A DNA stretch of 64,000 nucleotides, taken from contig CALKBV010000007.1 of the NCBI GenBank assembly GCA_937775265.1, forward strand, positions 62,001-126,000, read 5' to 3'. The stretch comes from an uncultured Pseudomonadales bacterium. Its GTDB lineage: Bacteria > Pseudomonadota > Gammaproteobacteria > Pseudomonadales > Azotimanducaceae. Both the position numbers and the translations under genes were made by a program. The notes under the pieces were generated by a model. That model did no database searches. It saw nothing but the letters and a program-made list of their open reading frames with translations, and was not told the DNA's origin. Positions 38,349 to 47,209 of this stretch are shown piece by piece (positions within the stretch are counted from its first letter, which is position 1; every line of letters starts with the position of its first letter).

Positions 38349-39247
38349 GAGTTCTGCGATAACGACGTTTGTCCAATGGCTGCCAATCTTTCGCGGACAC
38401 GTTCACCGAAATTCATCGCGTCACAAAAAGATCCAAGTTCGTTCGCGCTTGCCGGAGACGGTACAAGGTCCTCCAGCGACACCTCCATATCAATGTCACA
38501 CTTAATCCTGGTAATTTCCTGGAACATTCGAACCCTGTGTTCACATTCCAGCAAAGTCTGTTTCGCTTTGCTGGCACCGCGAAGCCCGATGTTTTCTATT
38601 TCATCAATGGCAAGGTACAAAGAATCAATATCCCCGAAGTGAGCCAAAATCTTTGCCGCTGATTTAGCGCCAATACCCGGCGCGCCGGGTATGTTATCGA
38701 CAGAATCTCCGGCCAGCGCAAGATAATCGGCTATCTGATGAGCATGCACACCGAATTTTTCCTTCACCTCAGCAGGGCCAGCGCGCAGGTCTGCTGCGAA
38801 GTCCCAGAGTATGTCATCGGCCCGAAGTAACTGGCCCAGATCCTTGTCTCGAGTGACAATGATGACTGGCCTGTCTGCAGCAAACTTCGTATGCAACGTA
38901 CCGATGATGTCATCCGCCTCGTAGCGCTTGAGACTCAGATGATGCACGCCGAGCAAACGGGTAATTTCCTGGCACTTCTCGATCTGGAATTTCAGGTTCT
39001 CGTCGGGAAGATCGCGATTGGCCTTGTACTCCGGATAGATATCATTGCGATAGCAGGTGTTCAGGCTTTCATCGAACGCAAAGGATATATATTGCGGCTG
39101 CTTCTCTAGCAGCTCGAGCATAAAATTGGTGTAGCCATACACGGCATTAACCGGCTCGCCCCTGTTATCAACGAAGGTATCGGGAATAGAAAAGTACGCC
39201 CTGAAAATATAGATAGAAGCATCGACCAGGTATAAGGGTTCTGTCAT
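38345..39247 (-). CDS. 5'-3' exonuclease (PolA N-terminal / Xni type)
   Basis: 300 residues: PIN-like domain beginning LVDASIYIFRAYFSIP, acidic metal ligands in YISFAFDES, EADDIIGTL and VTRDKDLGQLL, then the H3TH segment DNIPGAPGIGAKSAAKILAHFG. This is a free-standing flap endonuclease/exonuclease, as in ExoIX-like proteins, that acts on RNA primers and flaps. Its stop overlaps the NAD-kinase-like gene and its start overlaps the thioesterase gene by 4 bp. Confidence 0.92.
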   Translation of the reverse strand: MTEPLYLVDASIYIFRAYFSIPDTFVDNRGEPVNAVYGYTNFMLELLEKQPQYISFAFDESLNTCYRNDIYPEYKANRDLPDENLKFQIEKCQEITRLLGVHHLSLKRYEADDIIGTLHTKFAADRPVIIVTRDKDLGQLLRADDILWDFAADLRAGPAEVKEKFGVHAHQIADYLALAGDSVDNIPGAPGIGAKSAAKILAHFGDIDSLYLAIDEIENIGLRGASKAKQTLLECEHRVRMFQEITRIKCDIDMEVSLEDLVPSPASANELGSFCDAMNFGERVRERLAAIGQTSLSQNS

Positions 39248-39666
39248 CGCTCACGTAACCTTTTTACTACCGCGCTAAAGGTCATCACTACGTCACCATT
39301 ACTTTCTAGCTCACCACTAACGAACACCAGCGAACCTGTCTTTCTGATAACTTTTGGTAAGCAGCGAATCAACTCTCCCCTGGATGCGGCTGATACAAAT
39401 TCTGAACTAAAGCTGATAGTAGAACAGCTCTCTTCTCTGTAATGATTGGTTGCAGCCATACACAGCGAAAAATCCGCAAATGTCATCAGCACGCCACCGT
39501 GGACCAGCCCGTTGACGTTACAGTTCTTTGCCTTGGGTATGAACAGGCAGTCGAAACCTTCAGAAGTCTCGAAGTAGTAAAAGGGGCCCGTATGATCCTC
39601 TGCCGGATCAAACCCCGGATCTGTACTGTAGCTATCGGGGATAGCATTGGTACTGGCGTCATTCAT
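39244..39666 (-). CDS. PaaI-family hot-dog thioesterase
   Basis: 140 residues. Hot-dog fold signature NGLVHGGVLMTFADFSLC, with the catalytic-site HGG and Asp, and strands TISFSSEFVSAASRGEL and GSLVFVSGELESNG. Such enzymes hydrolyse acyl- or aryl-CoA thioesters, releasing CoA. Positioned in the overlapping operon between epmC and the exonuclease. Confidence 0.88.
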   Translation of the reverse strand: MNDASTNAIPDSYSTDPGFDPAEDHTGPFYYFETSEGFDCLFIPKAKNCNVNGLVHGGVLMTFADFSLCMAATNHYREESCSTISFSSEFVSAASRGELIRCLPKVIRKTGSLVFVSGELESNGDVVMTFSAVVKRLRER

Positions 39667-40178
39667 TTTGGCGGCTCCCTGTAGGTGTCACTTGTCAGCG
39701 CTTGTTGATTGCCTGTTTGCGCAACAAGTGCGTGAATAAATCGCTCTGCTCTGGGCGGCAAACCATCCAGCCAGGCAATGACCGCGGCATGCACCTCGGC
39801 GCTGAAACCACTCATATCGAGTGTACTTTCATCAAAATTATCGCAGCTCACCCTAAAATCTATACCCGCCGCCACACTAAAAATCCACTCTAGCGCCTGC
39901 GGTTTTACTTCGACAGTTTCAAAGGTGCGTTGCTGCTTTACGTCTCGCGTGTCGCGGTACCAATAACCATAATCAGGTTGCTGGCGACGGTCGGCGCCCG
40001 CAATACACCAGTGAGCTATTTCGTGCAGCGCGCTTGACGCGTAATCCTCACGAAAATAAACACGGGCTTCCTGCCTACCAGGTTCATAAAGGGGCTCGGA
40101 CGCACCACCTACCAGTTTCGTGTGAGACTGTACGAAGCATCGGTTAAAAGTTTCACAAATCTGCTCAGCAAGCATCAA
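39663..40178 (-). CDS. epmC: Elongation factor P hydroxylase
   Basis: 171 residues, the YfcM/EpmC family: EPLYEPGRQEARVYFREDYASSALHEIAHWCIAG, with the metal-binding HEIAHWC motif, and a later DYGYWYRDTRD. In Enterobacteria EpmC hydroxylates the beta-lysylated residue of EF-P. Its presence fits a gammaproteobacterial host with EpmA/EpmB elsewhere. An alternative start is M2, four bases into the overlap with the GGCT gene. Confidence 0.93.
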   Translation of the reverse strand: MMLAEQICETFNRCFVQSHTKLVGGASEPLYEPGRQEARVYFREDYASSALHEIAHWCIAGADRRQQPDYGYWYRDTRDVKQQRTFETVEVKPQALEWIFSVAAGIDFRVSCDNFDESTLDMSGFSAEVHAAVIAWLDGLPPRAERFIHALVAQTGNQQALTSDTYREPPK

Positions 40179-40657
40179 ACAGGCTCGATATCTGAATCAT
40201 GCAAACATTTTGTTTGGCTAAGAGACTCGAAATACGGCACTGAAAGATAATCCCTGCCCGCCAGCAAGTGATTTAAATACCACCGTGCAGGAGCCAGTCC
40301 TTCAGTGACATGATCTTTATTGGCAATGTATACCCACGCATCAACAACACCCGCCCTGGTTACAATCGGTAGCGCGATTCGGGTATACCGGACAGGATAA
40401 CCTTCGTAGGGATCCATCATTTCGATCTGCATTGGGTCAACCAGCCGATAAACCACTCCCTCCGTGACCCCATTGGACACTGCCATTACATTGGCTGCGG
40501 CGGCGCCAGGATACTTCAGAGAACGCTTATTGAACCTGAGCGAATAGTCAAACAGGTGGCCCGAATCTGCGGACTCGAACGACATTTTACGCTGCCGGAC
40601 CCTGTCAGGATTCATGTTGCTGCCATAGGCGAAATAGTGGTGAACAGTTAATGACAT
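40175..40657 (-). CDS. Gamma-glutamylcyclotransferase (AIG2-like) family protein
   Basis: 160 residues. YFAYGSNMNPDRVRQR near the N-terminus is the signature loop; SLRFNKRSLKYPGAAAANV and VVYRLVDPMQIEMMDPYEGYP carry the glutamate expected of the GGCT fold (in MDPYEGYP). The family cleaves gamma-glutamyl amides into 5-oxoproline and an amine, or acts on related substrates. Eleven bases upstream is tusA. Confidence 0.88.
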   Translation of the reverse strand: MSLTVHHYFAYGSNMNPDRVRQRKMSFESADSGHLFDYSLRFNKRSLKYPGAAAANVMAVSNGVTEGVVYRLVDPMQIEMMDPYEGYPVRYTRIALPIVTRAGVVDAWVYIANKDHVTEGLAPARWYLNHLLAGRDYLSVPYFESLSQTKCLHDSDIEPV

Positions 40658-40668
40658 GGCCTGGTGGT

Positions 40669-40902
40669 CTACCCCTTCTTTATCCAGTAAAGGTAGATAT
40701 CACCCTCGTTTTCCTGATGAACCATTTCATGGCTGAGGAACTTGCAGAAATTCGGAAAATCCCAGGAGGTTGAAGGGTCGGTTGCAGTGATCTTAATGAT
40801 CTGGCCCGACGACATATCCATCAGCTTATTACGCACCACCATAAGCGGTTCCGGGCAGCGAAGGCCAGTGGCGTCAATGTCTACGTCAGCTTCGAGTGTC
40901 AT
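40669..40902 (-). CDS. tusA: TusA-family sulfur carrier protein
   Basis: 77 residues with the TusA motif: DATGLRCPEPLMVVRNKL, in which the Cys-Pro carries the persulfide, and the C-terminal EMVHQENEGDIYLYWIKKG. TusA relays sulfur to tRNA 2-thiouridine formation and cofactor synthesis; in selenium-using organisms family members also occur in Se handling, but no such link is visible here. It leads the operon running down to 37233. Confidence 0.93.
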   Translation of the reverse strand: MTLEADVDIDATGLRCPEPLMVVRNKLMDMSSGQIIKITATDPSTSWDFPNFCKFLSHEMVHQENEGDIYLYWIKKG

Positions 40903-41043
40903 TAGATCTCTGCATTAGGTTAAATTGCAGTATTACCTGCAAATATTTTCAATTGGACCAATTATATATCGATTTTGACCGTAAATACTGACCTATACTT
41001 GCAGGGTCAGGTGAGTATAGTTCCCCGCCCAACTTACTGCGAC

Positions 41044-42350
41044 TTATGCGGCCATGATCAGGGTTCTTATAGGATGCTTACACGTTTCTCGGTCAACATC
41101 ATATGCACGCGCCCTTTGGTAACTGATAACTGCCTTATCCCGCCGGTTTAAAGTTTCAAAATAAGCATCTCCCGCCAAGAATAAAAACTGACGCGCTGCA
41201 TCTTGCGGGGTATCAGCCTCAAGCTGCTGCTCACCTTCCACTACAAGGTTGGCCAACTGCTCGTGATCGATCGATGACTCTTGTGTATTCACGAGATGAT
41301 ACAGCGTCCAGATTTTTGCCTGAAACGTCTTGGTGACAGGCGCTAAGCGAATCAGTTGATCCTTCGAAAGGCCTTCAGCGATCAGGGCGTCACCCACCAC
41401 AGCACGGACGTATTGAGACAAAACGGTGTTCAGATACCCCTTGATACCCCTTAATGAACGGTTCGCGCACGATGTCTTCCTTTAGCGCTAACATCAGATC
41501 ACGCATAAAAGCATCAAGGCCCGGGTTAAAACCGAAACCCTGCTCACCCAGCTTGAAGTACATTTCGTAATCACGAGCCGACCGCGTCACTGCCTGGCCT
41601 GTTTGTGAAGGAATCCTCATAGGTACTACGTGATAAATAAAGCCATAGATTGGAAAAAGAGTTCACGTCACCGATCGTGGTCATGGGATTGCCGGACTTG
41701 GTAAACATCAACAGGTAAGGCGACAAACCCAATGCAAGTAACAATACACATCCACCCAATAACATCGGGCTCTTCAGCACCTTTAAACAGCGGGTGAATT
41801 TTCCAGAGAAGGAAAGGAAGCAGACAAAGCGAAGAAGCAACAATCAGCGGCCAATGATTCGAGAGCCCAAGGCCCAGAAATAGAGAACCCGAAACCAGCC
41901 AGCGACCATCACCCGCACGGGAAAAACAAAAACAGCAAATCATCATGCAGATAAACAGGAAGCTATTTAGGGTATAGACCTCCAGCACAATAGATTGGGA
42001 CCAAAAAGCAGTGGACACCGCCATCACCCCGACCGCCAATGCCGACTCCAGTTCTGACAGGTCAATCAACCGGCAAAGAAAGTACAGGGCACACAGCGTC
42101 AGGATAGAAAACAGCGTACTGAACAAATTCCCGGGAATCGCACCATCAAAAGGAAGCGACATTCGCGGTGACAAATCAGCGTAGCAAGCGGGAATCCGGG
42201 TGGATGCGCAATACCGTTCGCATCGCAAACCATCATAAACAGCCCGGTATCAACCACCGAGATAGAATAAGAGACAGTCGCAAGGTAAACCCCAGCACAC
42301 ACCAGCAGCGTGGGCACCAGATACATCAGGTCAACAAGACGAAAGAGCAA
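41044..42350 (-). pseudogene. Multiply frameshifted DUF2723-type membrane protein
   Basis: Five short frames on the minus strand piece together into one protein: MLFRLVDLM..., ANGIAHPPGFPLATL (42350-42230), then SLPFDGAIPGNLFSTL through LGLSNHWPLIVASS (42180-41668), ALGLSPYLLMFTKSGN (41843-41571), RDYEMYFKLGEQGFG (41620-41390) and SQYVRAVVGDALIAEG to the end. IAHPPGFPL and SNHWP are hallmarks of DUF2723 membrane glycosyl/mannosyl-transferase-like proteins. Four frame changes within 1.3 kb indicate a decayed gene, not a single sequencing slip. The last piece looks like TPR-type sequence. Confidence 0.7.
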
Positions 42351-42456
42351 CGATTAGTCTCATTATTTGCCTAGCGGATGATACCCGTTAACTGGCGAAT
42401 GGGAAGCGATGCCAACTAAATTAAAGCCCGCTGTAGTCACTGCGCCAGCTTTTCAC

Positions 42457-42462
42457 TATAAT
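42457..42462 (+). promoter_or_regulatory. -10 box of the tRNA-Arg promoter
   Basis: TATAAT ending 14 bp before the mature tRNA start. The -35 region 17 bp upstream (TAGTCA at 42434) is a partial match. Confidence 0.5.
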
Positions 42463-42476
42463 CGCCGCTCCTTGAG

Positions 42477-42553
42477 CCGCCCATAGCTCAGCTGGATAGA
42501 GCACCAGGCTTCGAACCTGGGTGTCGGGAGTTCGAATCTCTCTGGGCGGGCCA
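42477..42553 (+). tRNA. tRNA-Arg (anticodon TCG)
   Basis: 77 nt. Acceptor CCGCCCA/TGGGCGG, D arm AGCTCAGCTGGATAGAGC, anticodon arm CCAGG-CTTCGAA-CCTGG (anticodon TCG), T arm GAGTTCGAATCTC, discriminator G and encoded CCA at 42551-42553. A new gene set begins right after it, but no integrase or repeated tRNA end was found. Confidence 0.95.
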
Positions 42554-42699
42554 TTTCCTTTAGCCTTCACCGCTTCGATCCTCAAGGCACTGCCACAAAA
42601 TAGACCACTGCCACATTCGCGCTGATTTCGTTCCAAACCGGTTGGTCGTGGTGTTTCTGTTTCGTATAATCCACGCTTCCGTATGTTGAGTAATGCGCA

Positions 42700-43614
42700 G
42701 TGCCTATACCCGTAATACTTGATACCGATATCGGCTTCGATGTTGATGATGTTTGGGCGCTTGCCTTCCTTCTGCGCTGCCCCGAGCTTGACGTTAAGCT
42801 CATCGTCACCGATACAGGGGATACCCATTATTCTGCAAGTCTTGTTGCAAAACTGCTTGAGGTCGCGGGCCGAACGGACATACCTGTCGGCGTTGGCATT
42901 CCGCTTGACGAGTCAGCGCGAACCCACTCGAAATGGCTTGGCGACTACCGGCTAGAGCATTATCCGGGAACGGTATTCATGGATGGTGTTGGTGCGATTT
43001 GTAATACAGTGATGAGTTCCCCGGCTAAAGTCAGCATCATTAGTATTGGCCCTGTTCCTAATATTGCCGCGGCATTGGCTCGTGAGCCTTCGATAGTAAA
43101 CAACTCAAAATTTGTTGGTATGCACGGGAGTATTCGACGTGGCTATCTGGGTGCTGACAAGCCAATGCGAGAATACAATGTTAAAAAGCACTCGATGGCC
43201 TGCCAACGGGTCTTTGCAACGCCCTGGGATCTGACGATTACGCCGCTCGACACCTGCGGCAATGTTTTTTTACAAGGCAATAATTTCGAACGTCTGAAAG
43301 ATTCTTCCGACCTACTTGTCCAGGCTGTTATCCAAAACCACTTCGCCTGGTGCGAAAAAGTGAAAGACTGGCCGATTCTTTCACACATGAATCCCAATGC
43401 TCAGTCTTCACTGCTTTACGATACTGTGGCAGTGTATCTAGCCTTCAGCGAATCGCTTCTTGAAATGGAACAACTACCCATTATTGTCACTGATGATGGC
43501 AGGACTTTGGTGGACAACGGCGGACAGCTAGTGAACTGCGCAATGCAATGGAAGGATCAAACCGCCTTTGAGGCCTTGCTGACTAAACGTTTGTTAAACG
43601 AAGACCAGGGGTGA
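42700..43614 (+). CDS. Inosine/uridine-preferring nucleoside hydrolase family protein
   Basis: 304 residues from GTG 42700. The calcium-binding DTDIGFDVDD motif (residues 8-17) and a later SIISIGPVPNIAAAL, plus MHGSIRRGYLG, fit the IUNH fold; GPVPNIA replaces the usual GPLTNIA. Members split the N-glycosidic bond of ribonucleosides; plant and bacterial relatives take other ribosides. It is the first of three plus-strand genes (nucleoside hydrolase, sulfatase, PhyH), with 6 bp to the sulfatase, so it is probably one operon. Confidence 0.88.
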   Translation: MPIPVILDTDIGFDVDDVWALAFLLRCPELDVKLIVTDTGDTHYSASLVAKLLEVAGRTDIPVGVGIPLDESARTHSKWLGDYRLEHYPGTVFMDGVGAICNTVMSSPAKVSIISIGPVPNIAAALAREPSIVNNSKFVGMHGSIRRGYLGADKPMREYNVKKHSMACQRVFATPWDLTITPLDTCGNVFLQGNNFERLKDSSDLLVQAVIQNHFAWCEKVKDWPILSHMNPNAQSSLLYDTVAVYLAFSESLLEMEQLPIIVTDDGRTLVDNGGQLVNCAMQWKDQTAFEALLTKRLLNEDQG

Positions 43615-43620
43615 ACATCA

Positions 43621-45042
43621 TTGAATGAGCAGCCAAATGTCGTCTTCCTTTTTCCTGATCAGTTACGAGCGCAAACGCTAAGTTTGTATGGCAACAGTGC
43701 CTATGTTGAAACACAGATCGAAACACCCAACATAAACCGGCTTGCGGATCGGGGAGTCACACTAGATAACGCTATTTCTAATTGTCCTGTCTGCACACCG
43801 GCACGCGCGATGTTGGTGACCGGCAGATATCCCCAGAGCACCGGGCACCTGATCAATTCAACCCGTACCCGACATTCTGAGATCTCTATAGCAGATGCTT
43901 TCTCTCATAAGGGCTATCGGACCGCCTGGATTGGCAAGTGGCACTTGCATACCGGACACTGGCCCGCCTTGGACCGGATGCCGATGCAGCCCGACTGGGT
44001 TCCCAAGGGCCGTGATCGACTGGGTTTTGAATATTGGCGCGCCTACAACCAGCACATGGTGTACTTCAATGGCTTTGTCCACAAAGATGACTGGAACTAC
44101 GAGCGCTGGGAAGGTTACGAAACAGAAGGCTTACTAAACTACGCTTTTGAATTCATGAACGAGTCGAAAAACGACCCTTTCCTGATGTTCTTGTCCCCGC
44201 ATCAGCCGCACTACACGCCCGAACAATTTGCACCCGATCGCTACTATGAAATGTTGCCCGATGAACTCGTGCTGCCAGATAACGTGCCGACCTCAATGTT
44301 GAAAGCCGCAAAGGAAATGTATCGCCACTACTTGGCAATGATTTTGGCCATCGATGAGATGCTAGGCAAATTAATGGACTATCTGGAAGAAGAAGGCTTA
44401 ATCGATAACACTATTTTGGTGTTCGCTTCGGATCACGGTACCCAGGGTGGCTCACAGGGGGTTAGCCCCTGGTCAAAAAAAAATCCGTATGATGCATCTA
44501 TTCACGTTCCCGGCATCATTTCATATCCCGATAAAATTACAGCTGGCACGCGCAATGATACGCTCTTGTCGATGGTCGATTTTTTTCCCACACTGTGTGG
44601 TTTGGCCGGAGTGCCTGTCCCCAAAACAGTAGAAGGTACAAATTTAGCATCCAACATAGCAATGGGGGAACAGCCAGAGACGGCGGCACCTGATAGCGTT
44701 TTCTTGATGAATTTCTCAAAATACTTTGACTGGTTTCAAAACGGTGCGGAATGGCGAGGTGTACGCACCCGGTCGCATATGTATTGCAAGCGATTGTCAG
44801 GAGAGGAAGAATTGTATGACCTGCGCGCTGATCCATTGCAACGCAATAACACAGCGTTAACTGACCACGATCAACTTGAAAAAATGCGAGTGCTGCTGGA
44901 AATGCATCAGCGTACCAGGGCGGATGAGCTGGTACCCTGCACTGATTGGCAAGGCTGGCTGGATGAGCAAAGACGAGTGATTAGAAACGCAAAAGGCGAG
45001 CTCAGTCATCCCGAAACTCCTCCCGACTGGTCGCTGCTATAA
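43621..45042 (+). CDS. Type I sulfatase (formylglycine-dependent)
   Basis: 473 residues from TTG 43621, the only in-frame start after an upstream stop, with AGGGGTGA seven bases before it. Motifs: FLFPDQLRAQTL (metal), CPVCTPARAMLVTGR, where C58 in C-T-P-A-R is the residue converted to formylglycine, GKWHLH, and FASDHGTQGGSQG. There is no signal peptide, so it is cytoplasmic. It needs a formylglycine-generating enzyme or anSME elsewhere. It hydrolyses sulfate esters; alternatives are phosphonate monoester hydrolases of the same family, which share the motif. Confidence 0.9.
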   Translation: MNEQPNVVFLFPDQLRAQTLSLYGNSAYVETQIETPNINRLADRGVTLDNAISNCPVCTPARAMLVTGRYPQSTGHLINSTRTRHSEISIADAFSHKGYRTAWIGKWHLHTGHWPALDRMPMQPDWVPKGRDRLGFEYWRAYNQHMVYFNGFVHKDDWNYERWEGYETEGLLNYAFEFMNESKNDPFLMFLSPHQPHYTPEQFAPDRYYEMLPDELVLPDNVPTSMLKAAKEMYRHYLAMILAIDEMLGKLMDYLEEEGLIDNTILVFASDHGTQGGSQGVSPWSKKNPYDASIHVPGIISYPDKITAGTRNDTLLSMVDFFPTLCGLAGVPVPKTVEGTNLASNIAMGEQPETAAPDSVFLMNFSKYFDWFQNGAEWRGVRTRSHMYCKRLSGEEELYDLRADPLQRNNTALTDHDQLEKMRVLLEMHQRTRADELVPCTDWQGWLDEQRRVIRNAKGELSHPETPPDWSLL

Positions 45043-45122
45043 TGGCGCCAGCGGTCTGCTTTTCTAACGGCAGAGAAATAACTCGAAAGCGCTATTGGAG
45101 CAAACCTGAAAAAAATTGAGGA

Positions 45123-45989
45123 ATGATGACGGCAGAATCAACTTATCCCCTGGTATTAACGCCCGAAACGATACAAACCTTTCGGGACAAAGGTTACGTG
45201 CTTACAGAGAACGTGTTTGAGAATTTAGAACTCGCACGTCATGCCACCGGGGTCGACAGAGAAGTGGCAAACAGGACCTCAACGGATAAACGTAGTATCC
45301 ATGAGAAGTCTGCTTACGAGCAATCTTTTATACAGTGCATGCGTCTCTGGGAGACCTCCTCTGACGTTCGTCCTCTGACCTTTCATGCGGGGCTTGCAGG
45401 GATTGCGGCTCAATTGTTGGGCGTTTCTTCCGTTCGGCTTTGGCAGGATCAAGCGCTCTATAAGGAACCAGGCGGCCGTGAAACCGATGCCCATCAAGAC
45501 CAGACTTTCTGGCCAATCGGCGAGGTACCGCTGGTCAGCGCCTGGATACCCTTTGATGCCATTCAAAGATCAAATGGTGCGATGTCCTACGTGCCTGGCT
45601 CCCATAAGGCTGGCGCCTTGCGTCCTGTTGATATTACCCATTCAACAGAGCCCTATAATATACTCGCTGATCCTGCGTTGAACGGACTGTCGCCCGAATG
45701 GGTCAGTGTTGACCCAGGTTCGGTTGTCTGGCATTCAGGATTCACTGTGCATCAGGCAGCTGCTAACGAGTCAGATGGGGCTCGCCGAGTTTTCACCGTC
45801 ATTTACTTCGCTGATGGTTTCAGACGGACGAAGAACTGGCCCGCATTCCCGCTTGACCGGGCACGGGTTAGTGTTGGTGAATTGATGCAAGGAGAAGGAT
45901 TACCGGTGGTTTGGCCGGTGCCTGATCAGTTGCCGGAGCCGCCTTCTGTGCTGGGCCAAACGACTGGTCCGCAGCATGGGGCAGGCTAG
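45123..45989 (+). CDS. Phytanoyl-CoA dioxygenase (PhyH) family protein
   Basis: 288 residues; GAGGA touches the first ATG, so the second ATG (45126) is an equal choice. Fe(II) ligands: HQDQTFWP (His-x-Asp) and VVWHSGFTVHQAAANES with the distal His, plus GARRVFTVIYFADG with the 2-oxoglutarate-binding Arg. It hydroxylates a small organic substrate. Coming 80 bp after the sulfatase, it completes the nucleoside hydrolase-sulfatase-PhyH set. A second, unrelated PhyH lies at 50662. Confidence 0.88.
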   Translation: MMTAESTYPLVLTPETIQTFRDKGYVLTENVFENLELARHATGVDREVANRTSTDKRSIHEKSAYEQSFIQCMRLWETSSDVRPLTFHAGLAGIAAQLLGVSSVRLWQDQALYKEPGGRETDAHQDQTFWPIGEVPLVSAWIPFDAIQRSNGAMSYVPGSHKAGALRPVDITHSTEPYNILADPALNGLSPEWVSVDPGSVVWHSGFTVHQAAANESDGARRVFTVIYFADGFRRTKNWPAFPLDRARVSVGELMQGEGLPVVWPVPDQLPEPPSVLGQTTGPQHGAG

Positions 45990-46058
45990 CTTGTTGGGTA
46001 ACCGAAAGAGTTCTGACCAGGGTTCAGACATTAAGAAAAGTACCGCTTTCCTCTTGCT

Positions 46059-46098
46059 AAAAAAGTATCGCTACCCGGTTCCGGTATAGCGACACTTA
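46059..46098 (-). terminator. Intrinsic terminator downstream of the VOC-protein gene
   Basis: On the minus strand a stem of AAGTGTCGCTA against TAGCGATACTT (one mismatch) closes over a GC-rich loop and is followed by six Ts (46064-46059). It stands about 75 bp after the VOC stop codon. Confidence 0.7.
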
Positions 46099-46172
46099 TT
46101 CAGCGACCCTGCAGGCCCTCTAAAGAAACTGCCACGCCGCCCGCCTTGAACGGAAAAGCGCACCTACAGTGT

Positions 46173-46565
46173 TTATGCTGGTCGATGGATACCGCAAATT
46201 TTGTGTCCATCTGGGTCTAGAAAATAACACAGATGCATCACGCCCATCGTGCCGTCCCGAGCACCCGGAGGATCTTCCACGCTGATACCTCCATTGGCGA
46301 TAGCGGCATCGTGCAACGCTTTCACCTGCTCGGGTGAATTGCATACAAAGCCGATGGTAGAGCCGTTAGCAATACTGACGGGTTCCCCATTAATCGGTTC
46401 GCTAATACTAAAAGTAGAGCCATCATGAATATAGAAAAGACGGGTCTGCCCCGTTTCATTCACATGCTCCATTGGGGCGCCTGCCCCTAGGACCGCTAAT
46501 ACAGCGTTATAAAAATTTTTTGTTCTGTCGATATCGTTTGAACCGATCATGACGTGATTCAGCAT
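46173..46565 (-). CDS. VOC-superfamily (glyoxalase/bleomycin-resistance-like) protein
   Basis: 130 residues of one VOC module pair: LNHVMIGSNDIDRTKNFYNAVL at the N-terminus with the first metal His, and a C-terminal MHLCYFLDPDGHKICGIH with DPDGH and the closing metal ligands. Such proteins are lyases, isomerases or dioxygenases; which one cannot be told. It is followed by a strong terminator and is therefore monocistronic. Confidence 0.85.
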   Translation of the reverse strand: MLNHVMIGSNDIDRTKNFYNAVLAVLGAGAPMEHVNETGQTRLFYIHDGSTFSISEPINGEPVSIANGSTIGFVCNSPEQVKALHDAAIANGGISVEDPPGARDGTMGVMHLCYFLDPDGHKICGIHRPA

Positions 46566-46902
46566 GTCATCGTTTCCTTTTTAGTGATGTAGTGATTGGA
46601 TCGGGTAGCCTATCTGTTTTCTTCGATCATAGGCAACTGCCTGTCGAAGGTGGTATCAAGGGTCCTGGATTGTACGTGCGACTTCAGCGGTAAGTTGTCC
46701 ATGCCCTCTGCACTCAACCCAACGCGCAAGAAACACTGTTTCTAACAATTATGTCGAATCGAGCCTTTCTTAAGTGACGCCTTCGACGCTGTTTGCCAGC
46801 ACCAACCAGCTATCTAGGCAAAGTTTCGCAACACTAGAAGAGTTGATGTCTTTCCAGATTTGCGTTGGCTTACGATTTTTACAAACCCAAGGGAATTCCA
46901 TA
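46566..46902. other. Intergenic region upstream of the VOC gene
   Basis: 337 bp with no convincing gene. It contains the promoter side of the minus-strand VOC gene and, at its right end, AAGGGA before the ATG of the small frameshifted ORF at 46903. Nothing else recognised. Confidence 0.4.
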
Positions 46903-47125
46903 ATGACCGCTGCAACTCACCCCCTGGCCCGACATCGGCTACCATCTTTTATCGGCGGAGCAGATGGCAGCGGTTAATGCTGCCCGGAGCCAGGTCGAAC
47001 AGGTGGAATCTGTCTTTGTACAGGTCGAAAGCCAACTTGAGGCGAGCTCGAAGGGCTACGACAGGCCCAAGGGGTGCAGGTATTCGCCGGACACTAAGTC
47101 CACTGGCAGGGTTATACCCGCTTAG
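46903..47125 (+). pseudogene. Short ORF interrupted by a one-base insertion
   Basis: ATG 46903 follows AAGGGA. The first frame starts MTAATHPLA; dropping one C in the CCC run at 46928-46930 joins it to DIGYHLLSAEQMAAVNAARS and then SQVEQVESVFVQVESQLEA, ending at 47125 (73 residues in all). The joined protein is helical and heptad-like, which is why I think it is coding. I do not recognise the family (a phasin-like N-terminus is a weak possibility). Either a sequencing indel or a dead gene. Confidence 0.35.
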
Positions 47126-47156
47126 TTTAGTCCAGGCCTGTTTGCTGGAATATGCG

Positions 47157-47185
47157 AAAAAGCCCCCCCCCAAAAAACAGGGGGG
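47157..47185 (-). terminator. Intrinsic terminator of the DUF481 gene
   Basis: On the minus strand CCCCCC (47185-47180) pairs with GGGGGG (47171-47166) over a TGTTTTTTG loop, and CTTTTT follows. It lies 25 bp past the DUF481 stop codon. Confidence 0.8.
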
Positions 47186-47209
47186 TTGATTGGCAAAAGC
47201 AGTGAACGC

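Noticed and set aside
42477..42553. tRNA-Arg as an integration site for the genes after it
   Set aside because: No integrase, no second copy of the tRNA 3' end and no phage genes within the window.
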